From NCBI GenBank assembly GCA_020638905.1, contig JACKHP010000036.1, forward strand, positions 1 to 42,771: DNA of 42,771 nt, given 5' to 3'. The position numbers were made by a program, and so were the translations under genes. The stretch comes from Planctomycetota bacterium. GTDB taxonomy: Bacteria > Planctomycetota > B15-G4. Below, one piece after another: positions 8,205 to 17,742 of this stretch; the first letter of the stretch is position 1, and the number at the start of each line of letters is the position of its first letter. Below the pieces are notes generated by a model, which was not told the origin of the DNA, ran no database searches, and was given only the letters and a program-made list of their open reading frames with translations.

Positions 8205-9704
8205 TCAGCGCACCCGTCGCACCGGCGGACGCGGCCCCTCGCGCGCGCCCTCGGCCTCGCGCCGGATGCCGTCGAGCATGCCGCGGAAGACGATGCCGTG
8301 CAGCGGCAGCACCGCGTACCAGTACGCCAGGCCGAGCAGTCCCTTGGGCGCGAAGCGCGCCGTCTGGACCACCGTCGTGCCGCGTCCGTCGGCGCGTTCG
8401 CGCACCTCGAAGTCGAGCCGCGCGGCGCCGGGCACCTTCATCTCGGCGCGCAGCGCGATGCGCCGCGGGCGCTCGACGTCGACCACGCGCCAGAAGTCGA
8501 GCGCCTCGCCGAACGCCACGTGCTCGGGGTTCTTGCGTCCGCGACGCAGGCCGGGACCGCCGACGAGCTGGTCCATCCAGCCGCGCAGGTGCCAGAGCCA
8601 GTCGGCGGCGTGGTAGCCGTGCCCGCCGCCGATGCGGCAGACCGCGGCGAAGGCGGCCTCGGGCGAGGCGTCGACGTCGATCTCCCAGGCGTCGACGAAG
8701 GTCTTGCCGCCCGACCAGTCGGGGTCGCCGGGGACGGGCCCCGCATCGCTCCAGGCGGTCTCGACGGTGTGCGCGTCGAGATGCCGGTAGGCCTCCGCGA
8801 CGGCCGTGCGCATGTCGAGCGGTTCGTGCGGCATGAGCCGCCAGGCGAGGTCGTCGCGACACACGACGGGGTTGCGCAGTCCCTCGGCCAGCGGGCGCGC
8901 GATGCGCCGGTCGAGCGGCGTGACGAGGTGGATCCAGAGCGAGCTGAGGCGCGGCGTGAGCAGCGGGACGGGCACCACGAGCCTCGGCGGCAGGCCGCGC
9001 ACCTCGGCCACGAGCCGCATGAACTCGTGGTAGGTGAGCACGTCCGGGCCGCCCAGGTCGAGGGTGCGTCCCGAGGTCTCGTCGGCCTCGAGGCAGGCCA
9101 CCAGCGCGAACAGCGCGTCGCGCACGGCCACGGGCTGGCAGGGCGTGCGCACCCAGCGCGGCGTGACCATGACCGGCAGCCGCTCGACGAGGTAGCGCAG
9201 GATCTCGAACGAGGCCGAGCCCGAGCCGACGATCATGGCCGCGCGCAGCACGGTGACCGGCACGCCGCCTTCGCCCAGGACCTGCTCGACCTCGCGTCGC
9301 GACGAGAGGTGCTCGGAGAGGTCGCGTCCGGTCTCGCCCAGGCCGCCGAGGTAGACGATGCGTTCGACGCCGGCCTCGCCCGCGGCGTGCGCGAAGGTCC
9401 CGGCGAGCAGGCGGTCGTGCGCGCGGTAGTCGCCGCCCGCGGCGATCATCGAGTGCACGAGGTAGTAGGCCGCTCGGCAGCCGGCGAGCGCGCGCGCCAG
9501 CGAGTCGCCGTCGCCCACGTCGCCCGCCACGATCTCGAGCCGCGGATGCCGCGCCCAGGCGCGCTCGTCGAGCTTGCGCGGCGCGCGGACGAGGCAGCGC
9601 ACCGCGTGTCCGGCGTCGAGCAGGCGCGGCACGAGGCGTCCGCCGATGTAGCCCGTGGCGCCGGTGACGAGCACTGGACGACCGTCGCGCGCGGCGACGG
9701 TCAC
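8205..9704 (-). CDS. NAD(P)-binding protein with C-terminal DUF2867 domain
   Basis: The 499-residue protein starts with a Rossmann nucleotide-binding motif (VLVTGATGYIGGRL at about residues 10-23) of the atypical/extended SDR type. The C-terminal about 150 residues (from DAWEIDVDASPEAAF, through GGHGYHAADWLWHLRGWMD, to LPLHGIVFRGMLDGIRR) match the DUF2867 domain, which has an SRPBCC-like look. Proteins of this architecture (YbjT-like) are annotated as oxidoreductases or ubiquinone-related proteins; the substrate is unknown. The GTG start at 9704 overlaps the stop of the rhodanese gene (GTGA) and begins just before the Rossmann strand. A longer open frame upstream reads through the rhodanese gene and is a shadow. 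Confidence 0.8.
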   Translation of the reverse strand: MTVAARDGRPVLVTGATGYIGGRLVPRLLDAGHAVRCLVRAPRKLDERAWARHPRLEIVAGDVGDGDSLARALAGCRAAYYLVHSMIAAGGDYRAHDRLLAGTFAHAAGEAGVERIVYLGGLGETGRDLSEHLSSRREVEQVLGEGGVPVTVLRAAMIVGSGSASFEILRYLVERLPVMVTPRWVRTPCQPVAVRDALFALVACLEADETSGRTLDLGGPDVLTYHEFMRLVAEVRGLPPRLVVPVPLLTPRLSSLWIHLVTPLDRRIARPLAEGLRNPVVCRDDLAWRLMPHEPLDMRTAVAEAYRHLDAHTVETAWSDAGPVPGDPDWSGGKTFVDAWEIDVDASPEAAFAAVCRIGGGHGYHAADWLWHLRGWMDQLVGGPGLRRGRKNPEHVAFGEALDFWRVVDVERPRRIALRAEMKVPGAARLDFEVRERADGRGTTVVQTARFAPKGLLGLAYWYAVLPLHGIVFRGMLDGIRREAEGAREGPRPPVRRVR

Positions 9705-10015
9705 CCGGACTCGTGCGGGTGGCGTCCGCTCCAGGCGGCGAAGCCGCCCTTCATGCTGGCCACGTCGGTGAAGCCCTCGGACCGCAGGTACGCCGCGCCG
9801 CCCAGGCTGCTGTGACCGTGGTAGCAGTAGACCACGACCTTGCGCGCGCGGTCGGTGGCGGCCAGGAAGCCGGCGATGGTCGCGTCGCTCGCGTGCACCG
9901 CGCCAGGGACGCGCGCCGCCGCGTAGCTGGCCGGGTCGCGCACGTCGAGGAACAGCGCGGCGCCGCTCTGCTGGAGCTCGGCCGCGGCGTCCACGTCGAT
10001 CTGTGGGATGTCCAT
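9701..10015 (-). CDS. glpE: GlpE-type thiosulfate sulfurtransferase (rhodanese)
   Basis: This is a single-domain rhodanese of 104 residues, close to the length of E. coli GlpE (108). The active-site loop CYHGHSS at residues 64-70 contains the persulfide-forming Cys64 and closely matches the GlpE loop. LFLDVRDPASYAAARVPGAVHA at residues 21-42 is the usual rhodanese entry motif. It would move sulfane sulfur from thiosulfate or a similar donor to cyanide, thioredoxin or another acceptor in the cytoplasm. No signal peptide is present. The start ATG is 7 bases after a TACGAT box, and the stop overlaps the following DUF2867-type gene, so both are made from one mRNA. The physiological donor is unknown. 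Confidence 0.85.
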   Translation of the reverse strand: MDIPQIDVDAAAELQQSGAALFLDVRDPASYAAARVPGAVHASDATIAGFLAATDRARKVVVYCYHGHSSLGGAAYLRSEGFTDVASMKGGFAAWSGRHPHESG

Positions 10016-10022
10016 GTCGCAG

Positions 10023-10028
10023 ATCGTA
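10023..10028 (-). promoter_or_regulatory. Putative -10 box (TACGAT), leaderless glpE transcript
   Basis: TACGAT on the minus strand ends 7 bases before the ATG of the rhodanese gene. The same hexamer stands at the same place before the genes starting at 18843 and 29783. A start point 6-8 bases downstream would put the 5' end of the mRNA at or next to the start codon. A good -35 was not seen. Confidence 0.4.
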
Positions 10029-10056
10029 GCGGACGGAGGGGCCGCAGCGATCGTCC

Positions 10057-10713
10057 TCAGTCGAACTCGATGCCCTTGACCAGGTCGCTGGCCAGGAGCC
10101 GCTCGACGAGCAGGCGTTCGTCGCTGCGCGCACGGCGCAGCGCGTAGGTGAGCTCGAGGGTGCCGGCGTCGGGGTCGAGCCGCAGAGACTGGGCCTCGGC
10201 CCGTGGGGGCAGGCCGAGGTCGTCGCGCAGACGCGCGTCGTCGACGTCGTGCGGCACGGTCACCACGAGCCGGCGCTGGGCCTGTCCGAAGTCCGAGCGC
10301 TCCATGGCGAGGTCGATCAGGATGACGCACCAGATCCCGCCGTAGACGAGGCCGGCCAGGAGGTACTCGCCCACGCCGATCGTGAGGCCGAACACGGCGA
10401 AGATCCAGATCGTCGCCGCCGAGGTGAACCCCACGATGCGGTCGGACGCGCGGAAGAGCGCACCGGCGCCGAGGAAGCCGATGCCGGTCACGATCGACGA
10501 GAGCAACGGCAGCGGGCTCTCCGCGTTGAGCGTCATCGCGGTGAGCGAGAGTCCGCAGGCGCCCAGCGCGACGAAGGTGAACGTGCCGAAGCCCACGTGC
10601 TTGCCGAGCTTCTGGCGCACGACGCCGAAGACGATCGAGAGCGCGAAGGCGGCGCCGAAGCGCGTCAGCACGAGGTCGGGGTCGATGGCGATCGACGGCG
10701 TGGTTGCGTCCAT
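10057..10713 (-). CDS. MgtC/SapB family membrane protein
   Basis: This 218-residue protein has about four or five membrane helices in its first 140 residues. It carries the MgtC/SapB signatures: an Arg-x-x-x-Gly-Lys..GFGTFTFVALG stretch and GIGFLGAGALFR followed by GFTSAATIWIFAVFGLTIG. The C-terminal cytoplasmic about 70 residues (VVTVPHDVDDARLRDD...) are ACT-like. Family members influence Mg homeostasis or F-ATPase activity, but many are of unknown role and this one cannot be assigned. The ATG at 10713 was chosen because the 12 upstream codons are Arg/Pro-rich and fall in the intergenic stretch. The gene lies 39 bases after the archaemetzincin gene and 41 bases before glpE, on the same strand. 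Confidence 0.8.
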   Translation of the reverse strand: MDATTPSIAIDPDLVLTRFGAAFALSIVFGVVRQKLGKHVGFGTFTFVALGACGLSLTAMTLNAESPLPLLSSIVTGIGFLGAGALFRASDRIVGFTSAATIWIFAVFGLTIGVGEYLLAGLVYGGIWCVILIDLAMERSDFGQAQRRLVVTVPHDVDDARLRDDLGLPPRAEAQSLRLDPDAGTLELTYALRRARSDERLLVERLLASDLVKGIEFD

Positions 10714-10752
10714 CGCGGAGACGTTCGCTCGCGGCGGGGCGCGGCGCAAGGA

Positions 10753-11337
10753 TCAGCCCGTCCCGCGCGAGGCCCCCGACAGGACGCCCTCCGGCAGCCG
10801 GCTCGCGCACTCGTCGCAGAACCGCTGGCCGCGCACGTCGATGGCCTCGACCGACGTCGAGAAGCGCATCACGCAGCGCGCGTCTCGGCAGTGCGGCAGC
10901 CCGAGGACGTGTCCGAGTTCGTGCAGCGCCTCGAGCACCGCCCGGTGCAGGGTGCGGTCGTCGTCGGCGGGCAGCCCGTAGAACTCGGGACGCAGGCGGG
11001 CCAGCGACACGAGCGCCGCCCGTCCGCCGTGGCGCGCGAGTCCGAAGAAGAAGGTGAACAGCGGACTGCCGAGGTCATGCGCCGTGACGCCCAGCCGCAG
11101 CGTGGCGTCGTCGCCTTGGTCCTGCTCGAGCCGCTGCAGCAGGCGGTCGGCGTCGAGCTGGTCGCGTCCGGCGACCGGCTGCAGGTCGGACGGCTCCCAG
11201 CGCGGCAGCAGCCGGCACGGCAGTGCGAGCCGGCGCGAGAGACGCACGAGCAGCGCCCCGGCCGTCGCGTCGTCGACGCCGGTCATCGGCAGCAGGTCGA
11301 TCGCAAGGACGCCCGCGGCGGGCGGCTCATCGCGCAT
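10753..11337 (-). CDS. amzA: Archaemetzincin-family zinc metallopeptidase
   Basis: This 194-residue protein has the extended zinc signature of archaemetzincins near its C-terminus: HELGHVLGLPHC, then CRDARCVM, and 16 residues later CDEC. The family pattern is HExxHxxGx3Cx4CxM followed by about 17 residues and CxxC. The three His residues bind the catalytic zinc and the four Cys a structural zinc. It should be a cytosolic aminopeptidase-type enzyme; no signal peptide is seen. The start at 11337 overlaps the end of the response-regulator gene by 11 bases, so the two are co-transcribed. The family is common in archaea and patchy in bacteria. The link to the upstream redox sensor is unexplained. 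Confidence 0.88.
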   Translation of the reverse strand: MRDEPPAAGVLAIDLLPMTGVDDATAGALLVRLSRRLALPCRLLPRWEPSDLQPVAGRDQLDADRLLQRLEQDQGDDATLRLGVTAHDLGSPLFTFFFGLARHGGRAALVSLARLRPEFYGLPADDDRTLHRAVLEALHELGHVLGLPHCRDARCVMRFSTSVEAIDVRGQRFCDECASRLPEGVLSGASRGTG

Positions 11338-12702
11338 GCTCCGGTCTCTCGAGCCCGTACTTGGCGATCTTGTTGTAGAGGGTGCCGCGGTCGACGTCGA
11401 GCACCGCGGCGGCGCGGGTGACGTTCCACTCGGTCTCGGCCAGGACGCGCTCGATGTGCCGGCGTTCGACGTCGGCCAGCGAGCGGGCGGCGGCGCCGGG
11501 GGCGGCCTCGGCGCGCCGCACGTCGAGCGGCAGGTCGTCGACGTCCAATTCGGGCGGGTGTCCGAGCACCGCGGCGCGCTCGACGGCGTTCTGCAGCTCG
11601 CGCACGTTTCCCGGCCAGTCGTGTGCGGCGAGCGCCTCGAGGGCGGCGTCGGAGAAGTGCATGTCCTTCTTGTTCATCGACGTCTGCAGGCGGTGCAGGA
11701 AGTGCCGCGCCAGCACCGGCACGTCGCCGGGTCGCTCGCGGAGCGGCGGGATCTCGACGCGCACCACGTCGAGCCGGTAGAAGAGGTCCTCCCGGAAGCG
11801 TCCCTGCGCCACGAGCTCCGACAGGTCCTGGTGGGTGGCGGCGACGACCCTGAAGTCGACGGCGATCGGGGTCTTGCCGCCCACGCGCGTGACGCGCTTC
11901 TCCTCGAGCACGCGCAGCAGCTCGACCTGCACCTTGGGCGAGATGTCCCCGATCTCGTCGAGGAAGATCGTGCCGCCGTCGGCCTGCTCGAACTTGCCCT
12001 TGTGGTGGTACGCGGCGCCGGTGAACGCGCCCTTCTCGTGCCCGAAGAGCTCGCTCTCGAGCACGCCCTCGGCCAGCGCCCCGCAGTGCACGCACACGAG
12101 CGGTGCGTAGCGCCGGGGCGAGGACGCGTGGATCGCGCGCGCGACGAGCTCCTTGCCGGTGCCCGACTCGCCGTGCACGAGGACGGTCGTGTCGGTCGGC
12201 CCGACGGTGCGCACGATCTCGAGCAGCTTCTTCATCGCCGGCGAGTCGCCGACCAGCTCCTCGGGCTCGGCGTGGGCGTCGAGGGTCTGGCGCAGACGCT
12301 CGTTCTCCGACTGGAGCGCGCAGCGTTCGCGCGCGCGCTCGACGAGGTGCAGCAGCTCGTCGGGGTCGAAGGGCTTGACGATGTAGTCGTACGCGCCCTC
12401 CTTGAGCGCGCGCACGGCCGTGTCGACCGACGCGTAGGCGGTCATCACGATGGTCGTCATCGACGGATTCGCGGCCAGCAGCCTCTTCTGCAGTTCGAGC
12501 CCGTCCATCTTGGGCATCTGGATGTCGATGAAGGCCACGTCGTAGCGCGTCGAGGACGCGAGACGCAGCGCCGCGGCGCCGCTCTCGGCCGTCTCGACGC
12601 GGTAGCCGTCGTCGGCCAGCCAGGCGCCGAGCGACTCGCGCACGATGAGTTCGTCGTCGATCACGAGGATCGCGAGCTGGTCCTTCGGCGGGGCGAGGGC
12701 GT

Positions 12703-12706
<4 letters not shown>
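11327..12706 (-). CDS. NtrC-family sigma-54 response regulator
   Basis: The protein has 459 residues. The receiver domain (about 11-125) has the acidic pair DDE at 17-19, phospho-acceptor Asp61 (FIDIQMPKMDG) and Lys111. The AAA+ domain (about 150-385) has a Walker A GESGTGKE at 179-186, the sigma-54 contact loop GAFTGA at 226-231 and a Walker B ending LDEIGD. The C-terminus is a Fis-type helix-turn-helix (NVTRAAAVLDVDRGTLYNKI). It should activate sigma-54 promoters when phosphorylated by the kinase encoded just upstream. The GTG start at 12706 overlaps the kinase stop (GTGA) and has GAGGAGG about 8 bases before it. The frame stays open for a further 1.1 kb upstream, through the hexanucleotide tract. 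Confidence 0.93.
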
Positions 12707-14652
<1,946 letters not shown>

Positions 14653-14662
14653 GGGGTCGTCC

Positions 14663-15877
14663 TCACGGCTGGCGGTCGAGCTGCGGGAGAGCCGAGAGAC
14701 CCGTGCGCGGCGCGCGCCGCTCGCGGTGCTCCTCGAACTCGACGGTGCCCGGTGCGACGGGCTTCTCGAGGGCGCCGGTGACCGGCAGGTGCCGGACGGC
14801 GAACGAGAAGGCCGCGAAGCCGATCGCGACCCACATGAGCATGATCACGAACTCCTGCCACGCCGGGACGTAGTGTCCGCCCTGGGCGGCCTCGAAGCCG
14901 GTGATGCTCACGTCGAAGCGGTTCGCGATGAAGCCGAACATGACCAGCGCGCTCGACGCGTACAGTCCCTTCATGCTGGAGCGCACCTTCGGGTTCGCGA
15001 GCAGCACGATCGGCAGCAGCAGCCCGGGCAGGACCTCGAGCTGGAAGAGCAGCGACTCGTACCCCATTCCGAAGCCGAGCGTGAGCGCGTCGCGTGCCAC
15101 CAGGTCGCCGAAGCGCAGGATGGCGTAGACGCACAGCACCCAGAAGAGCGCGTGTCCCACGATCGCGAGCATGGAGGTGTCGACGGGCTTCTTCGTGACG
15201 CGCGCGATGAAGCGCGATTCGAAGATGACCATCGCCAGGCCGGCGCAGATCGAGGAGACGAAGAAGAGCACGGGGATGATCGGCGTGTACCAGAGCGCGT
15301 GCAGCTTGCCGGGCACGATCAGGAACATCGTCCCCAGCGACGACTGGTGCAGCGTCGAGAGCACGACGCCCGCGATCACGAGGGGCACGATGACCGCCTT
15401 CTGCGCCTTGACGAGCTTCGTCCAGCCGAGGCGTTCGAAGAGCATCGAACTGAACTCGAGCGCGAGCACGCTCGTGTAGAGCATCACGCACCACGAGACC
15501 TCGAACATGACCGAGTGCGGGTTCCACATGACCATCGGGTGCCAGATGTTCCACGGCAGGCCGAGGTCGAAGAGCAGGGCGGTCACCACGAGCAGGTAGC
15601 CGAGGAACGCGGTCAGGATCGCCGGGCGCGCGATGGGGTGAAGCCGCTCGACGCGGAAGATGTGCACCACGCCGGTGATCACGAAGCCGGCGCCGGCCAG
15701 TCCGATGAAGCACAGCTTGAAGCCCACCCACAGGCCCCACGGGTAGACGTCCGACATGTTCGTGACGGCGCCGAGGCCTTCGGTGAAGCGGATGTACGAG
15801 AGCGGCAGGCCGACGGCGAGCAGCGCGAGGAACACGATGCGCCAGAAGCCGAGCCGGAAGCGTGTCTTGGTCTCCAC
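14663..15877 (-). CDS. HybB/NrfD-type membrane quinone-oxidoreductase subunit
   Basis: This 404-residue protein has about ten hydrophobic segments and is close in length to HybB (about 390). Family-typical stretches are PWGLWVGFKL after the first helix, a conserved loop ending LSTLHQSSLGTMF, and FESRF after the sixth helix. NrfD/HybB subunits exchange electrons and protons with the quinone pool and pair with a four-cluster ferredoxin subunit, which is encoded directly upstream. No hydrogenase, molybdopterin or multihaem catalytic subunit is in this operon. The GTG start at 15877 has GGAGG 8 bases upstream and sits 14 bases after the ferredoxin stop. Confidence 0.88.
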   Translation of the reverse strand: METKTRFRLGFWRIVFLALLAVGLPLSYIRFTEGLGAVTNMSDVYPWGLWVGFKLCFIGLAGAGFVITGVVHIFRVERLHPIARPAILTAFLGYLLVVTALLFDLGLPWNIWHPMVMWNPHSVMFEVSWCVMLYTSVLALEFSSMLFERLGWTKLVKAQKAVIVPLVIAGVVLSTLHQSSLGTMFLIVPGKLHALWYTPIIPVLFFVSSICAGLAMVIFESRFIARVTKKPVDTSMLAIVGHALFWVLCVYAILRFGDLVARDALTLGFGMGYESLLFQLEVLPGLLLPIVLLANPKVRSSMKGLYASSALVMFGFIANRFDVSITGFEAAQGGHYVPAWQEFVIMLMWVAIGFAAFSFAVRHLPVTGALEKPVAPGTVEFEEHRERRAPRTGLSALPQLDRQP

Positions 15878-15891
15878 AGGTCGACCTCCGG

Positions 15892-16665
15892 TCAGGTGGA
15901 GCGGGACGGGGATTGCGGCGCGCCGTCGTCGGCGTGCTGCCCGAGCTGGTCGCGACGACGCACGATCCAGGCGAAGGCGCCCAGCACGGCACAGCCCGTG
16001 AGTGCGAACGGCGGGATGTGCTCGAGCACCTGCCAGGTGAGGCGCGGCAACGGCTGGTCGCCGAGCGACGCCTCGTAGCCGAGCACCGGCATCTCCTTCG
16101 GCGCCAGGAACAGCACCGACGTGCCGCCCACCTCGTGCTCGCCGTAGACGTGGTCGAGGTAGTCGCCGGGACTCTCGGCGATGCGGCGATGCGCCTCGGC
16201 GATCAGCTCGGCGCGGGTGCCGGCGGTGGTCGCGTCGGCCGGGCAGGCCTCGGCGCAGGCGGGCAGCTCGCCTTTCTCCATGCGCCCGATGCACATGTCG
16301 CACTTGCGGATCTTCGGGACGGTCGCGTGCCACTCGTAGCGGGGGATGTCGAACGGGCACGAGACCATGCAGTAGCGGCAGCCCATGCACTTGCTGGCGT
16401 CGTACACGACCGGTCCGAGCTCGGTCTTCTGCAGCGCGCCCACGGGGCAGACGCTGGCGCAGGACGGCGTGACGCAGTGCCGGCACAGGTTGCGCACCGG
16501 CAGGTCGTCCACCTCCTTCATGGCGGTGAAGGCGTCGGCGGCGAGCTCGGTCGTCTGCTCGGCGTCGCGCTCGAAGTCGTGTTCGGCGATGCATGCCTCG
16601 ACGCAGTTCCGGCAGCCCCAGCAGCGGGTCATGTCGAAGAGGAGGCCGCGGGGTTCGGTGTTCAT
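15892..16665 (-). CDS. Four-cluster ferredoxin subunit, HybA/DmsB type, with C-terminal anchor
   Basis: The 257-residue protein contains four Cys sets typical of DmsB/NrfC/HybA subunits. Cys15-18-21-25 is CxxCxxCx3C; NLCRHC..PSCASVCP, KCMGCRYCMVSCP and KCDMC...ACAEACP are the others. All 16 ligands for four [4Fe-4S] clusters are present. No Tat signal is seen at the N-terminus (MNTEPRGLLF), unlike HybA, so the clusters may face the cytoplasm. A hydrophobic helix at about residues 214-234 could anchor it in the membrane, as in HybA. It should relay electrons between the HybB-like subunit and an unknown partner. It follows the GcvH-like gene by 51 bases that include a short hairpin. Confidence 0.9.
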   Translation of the reverse strand: MNTEPRGLLFDMTRCWGCRNCVEACIAEHDFERDAEQTTELAADAFTAMKEVDDLPVRNLCRHCVTPSCASVCPVGALQKTELGPVVYDASKCMGCRYCMVSCPFDIPRYEWHATVPKIRKCDMCIGRMEKGELPACAEACPADATTAGTRAELIAEAHRRIAESPGDYLDHVYGEHEVGGTSVLFLAPKEMPVLGYEASLGDQPLPRLTWQVLEHIPPFALTGCAVLGAFAWIVRRRDQLGQHADDGAPQSPSRST

Positions 16666-16690
16666 CTCATGTCTCCCAGGAGGAGGCGCG

Positions 16691-16710
16691 CGGGCGGCGT
16701 CCGCCGCCCG
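16691..16710 (-). other. Short GC hairpin between redox-operon genes
   Basis: A perfect 9-bp inverted repeat (cgggcggcg / cgccgcccg) with a two-base centre lies between the GcvH-like and ferredoxin genes. It has no T-run, so it is more likely an mRNA processing or stability element, or an attenuator adjusting levels within the operon, than a full terminator. Confidence 0.4.
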
Positions 16711-16716
16711 GCGTCC

Positions 16717-17424
16717 TCAGGTCTCGGCGCCCTCGGTGAGCAGGAAGGTCTCGGTGATGCGCTTCCAGTCGTCGTCGTCGAGGTGCTCGGCGAAGTCGGA
16801 CGCCGGCGCGCCGCCGTCCTGCAGGACGGACCCGGAGAGCGCCATGAGGCGCAGCTCGAGCTGCTCGCGCGCGTCCTCGATCCACTTGCGGGCGAGGCGT
16901 CCGCTGAGCAGGTTGCGCAGGTTCGCGGCGAGGTTCGGCGACTGCAGCTTGAACAGCCAGCCGTGCCCGTACGGGTCGTCGGTGCACAGCGACGGACGAC
17001 GCGTGACGTCTGGGTTGACCGCCACGACGGTGCCTTCCACCGGCGCGAGCATGTCGGCCATGCGACGCTCGTCGCCGATGCGCAGCGCCTTGGCGCCCTG
17101 CCGCAGCCACGAGCCCACCTTGGGCAGCGCGACCCGCGTGCTGCGTCCCACGAGGCGACGCGCGAAGTCGTCGATGCCCACCGCGGCGGTGTCGGGGCCG
17201 AGCACGCGCACCCAGGCGTGCCCGCGGTGGTAGTGGTAGTCGGACGGCAGCGCGTAGCCGGCCACGAACACCGGCTCGGGAACGGGCTGCATGGGAAGCG
17301 CGAGTGCCGCGGGTGACGCGGCGGCCGCGGGCGCGATCGCGCGCCTGTGGGCCATCACCTTGCCGACGACCCACTCGAGAGTGATGAAGAATGCGAAGGT
17401 CAGGATCGCGAGAAGTGCTGCCAC
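16717..17424 (-). CDS. Membrane-anchored GcvH-like protein without the lipoyl lysine
   Basis: The protein has 235 residues. An N-terminal helix (LLAILTFAFFITLEWVVG) anchors it. From about residue 50 it follows the GcvH fold: YHRGHAWVRVLGPDTAAVGIDDFARRLVG, then the hairpin region ending MLAPVEGTVVAVN, then DPYGHGWLFKLQ. In GcvH the lipoylated Lys lies eight residues before the Pro of the APVxG motif; here that place is Arg (ERRMADMLAP). It is therefore unlikely to carry lipoate and is not part of glycine cleavage. The C-terminal about 70 residues are an extra helical extension. The GTG start at 17424 has GGAGG 8 bases upstream. It is the first gene after a sigma-54-type promoter. Its role in the ferredoxin/NrfD module is unknown. 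Confidence 0.75.
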   Translation of the reverse strand: MAALLAILTFAFFITLEWVVGKVMAHRRAIAPAAAASPAALALPMQPVPEPVFVAGYALPSDYHYHRGHAWVRVLGPDTAAVGIDDFARRLVGRSTRVALPKVGSWLRQGAKALRIGDERRMADMLAPVEGTVVAVNPDVTRRPSLCTDDPYGHGWLFKLQSPNLAANLRNLLSGRLARKWIEDAREQLELRLMALSGSVLQDGGAPASDFAEHLDDDDWKRITETFLLTEGAET

Positions 17425-17474
17425 GGGACACCTCCAGTCTCCGGCCCTGCTCGGGCGCGGACGACCAAGACGTC

Positions 17475-17489
17475 GCACGTTGCGTGCCA
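17475..17489 (-). promoter_or_regulatory. Sigma-54-type promoter of the redox operon
   Basis: On the minus strand the bases read TGGCAC, five bases, GTGC. The -24 element is perfect (with the following G, TGGCACG) and the -12 element keeps the essential GC but has G for the first T of TTGC. The start point would be near 17463, giving a leader of about 40 bases to the GTG at 17424. The operon itself encodes a sigma-54 activator, which supports the call. Confidence 0.6.
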
Positions 17490-17586
17490 TCATCGGATCA
17501 CAAGGTCAGATGATTTGCAAGTGGCGTTCCGACAAGGACTTGGGTGAGCCGGCCGCGATCGCCGTCGCATCCCTCCGCGGTCGACT

Positions 17587-17703
17587 GTGGAGTTCTTCGA
17601 CGGCCCGCGGTGGGCACAGGGACGTCCGTCGCACGCAAGTCGTTGTCCACAAGCTGCTTGCGCGGCCGTCGAGGAATCCCACGGCGCTGTCGAGGAATCC
17701 CAC
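17587..17703. promoter_or_regulatory. Three related boxes upstream of the sigma-54 promoter
   Basis: The 15-base sequence gtcgaggaatcccac occurs twice in direct orientation at 17668-17682 and 17689-17703, 21 bases apart (two helical turns). A related copy in the opposite orientation lies at 17587-17601 (gtggagttcttcgac, 12 of 15 matching). They lie about 100-215 bases upstream of the sigma-54-type promoter, the normal distance for enhancer sites. They are candidate binding sites for the regulator at 11327-12706. The rest of the 318-base gap shows no gene. Confidence 0.5.
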
Positions 17704-17742
17704 ACCACGCGCCGGGCGGCTCCCGTGGGCGCTCCCGCGGGT

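Noticed and set aside
16717..17424. Glycine cleavage H protein
   Set aside because: The lipoyl lysine place is Arg, there is a membrane anchor, and no gcvT or gcvP is nearby.
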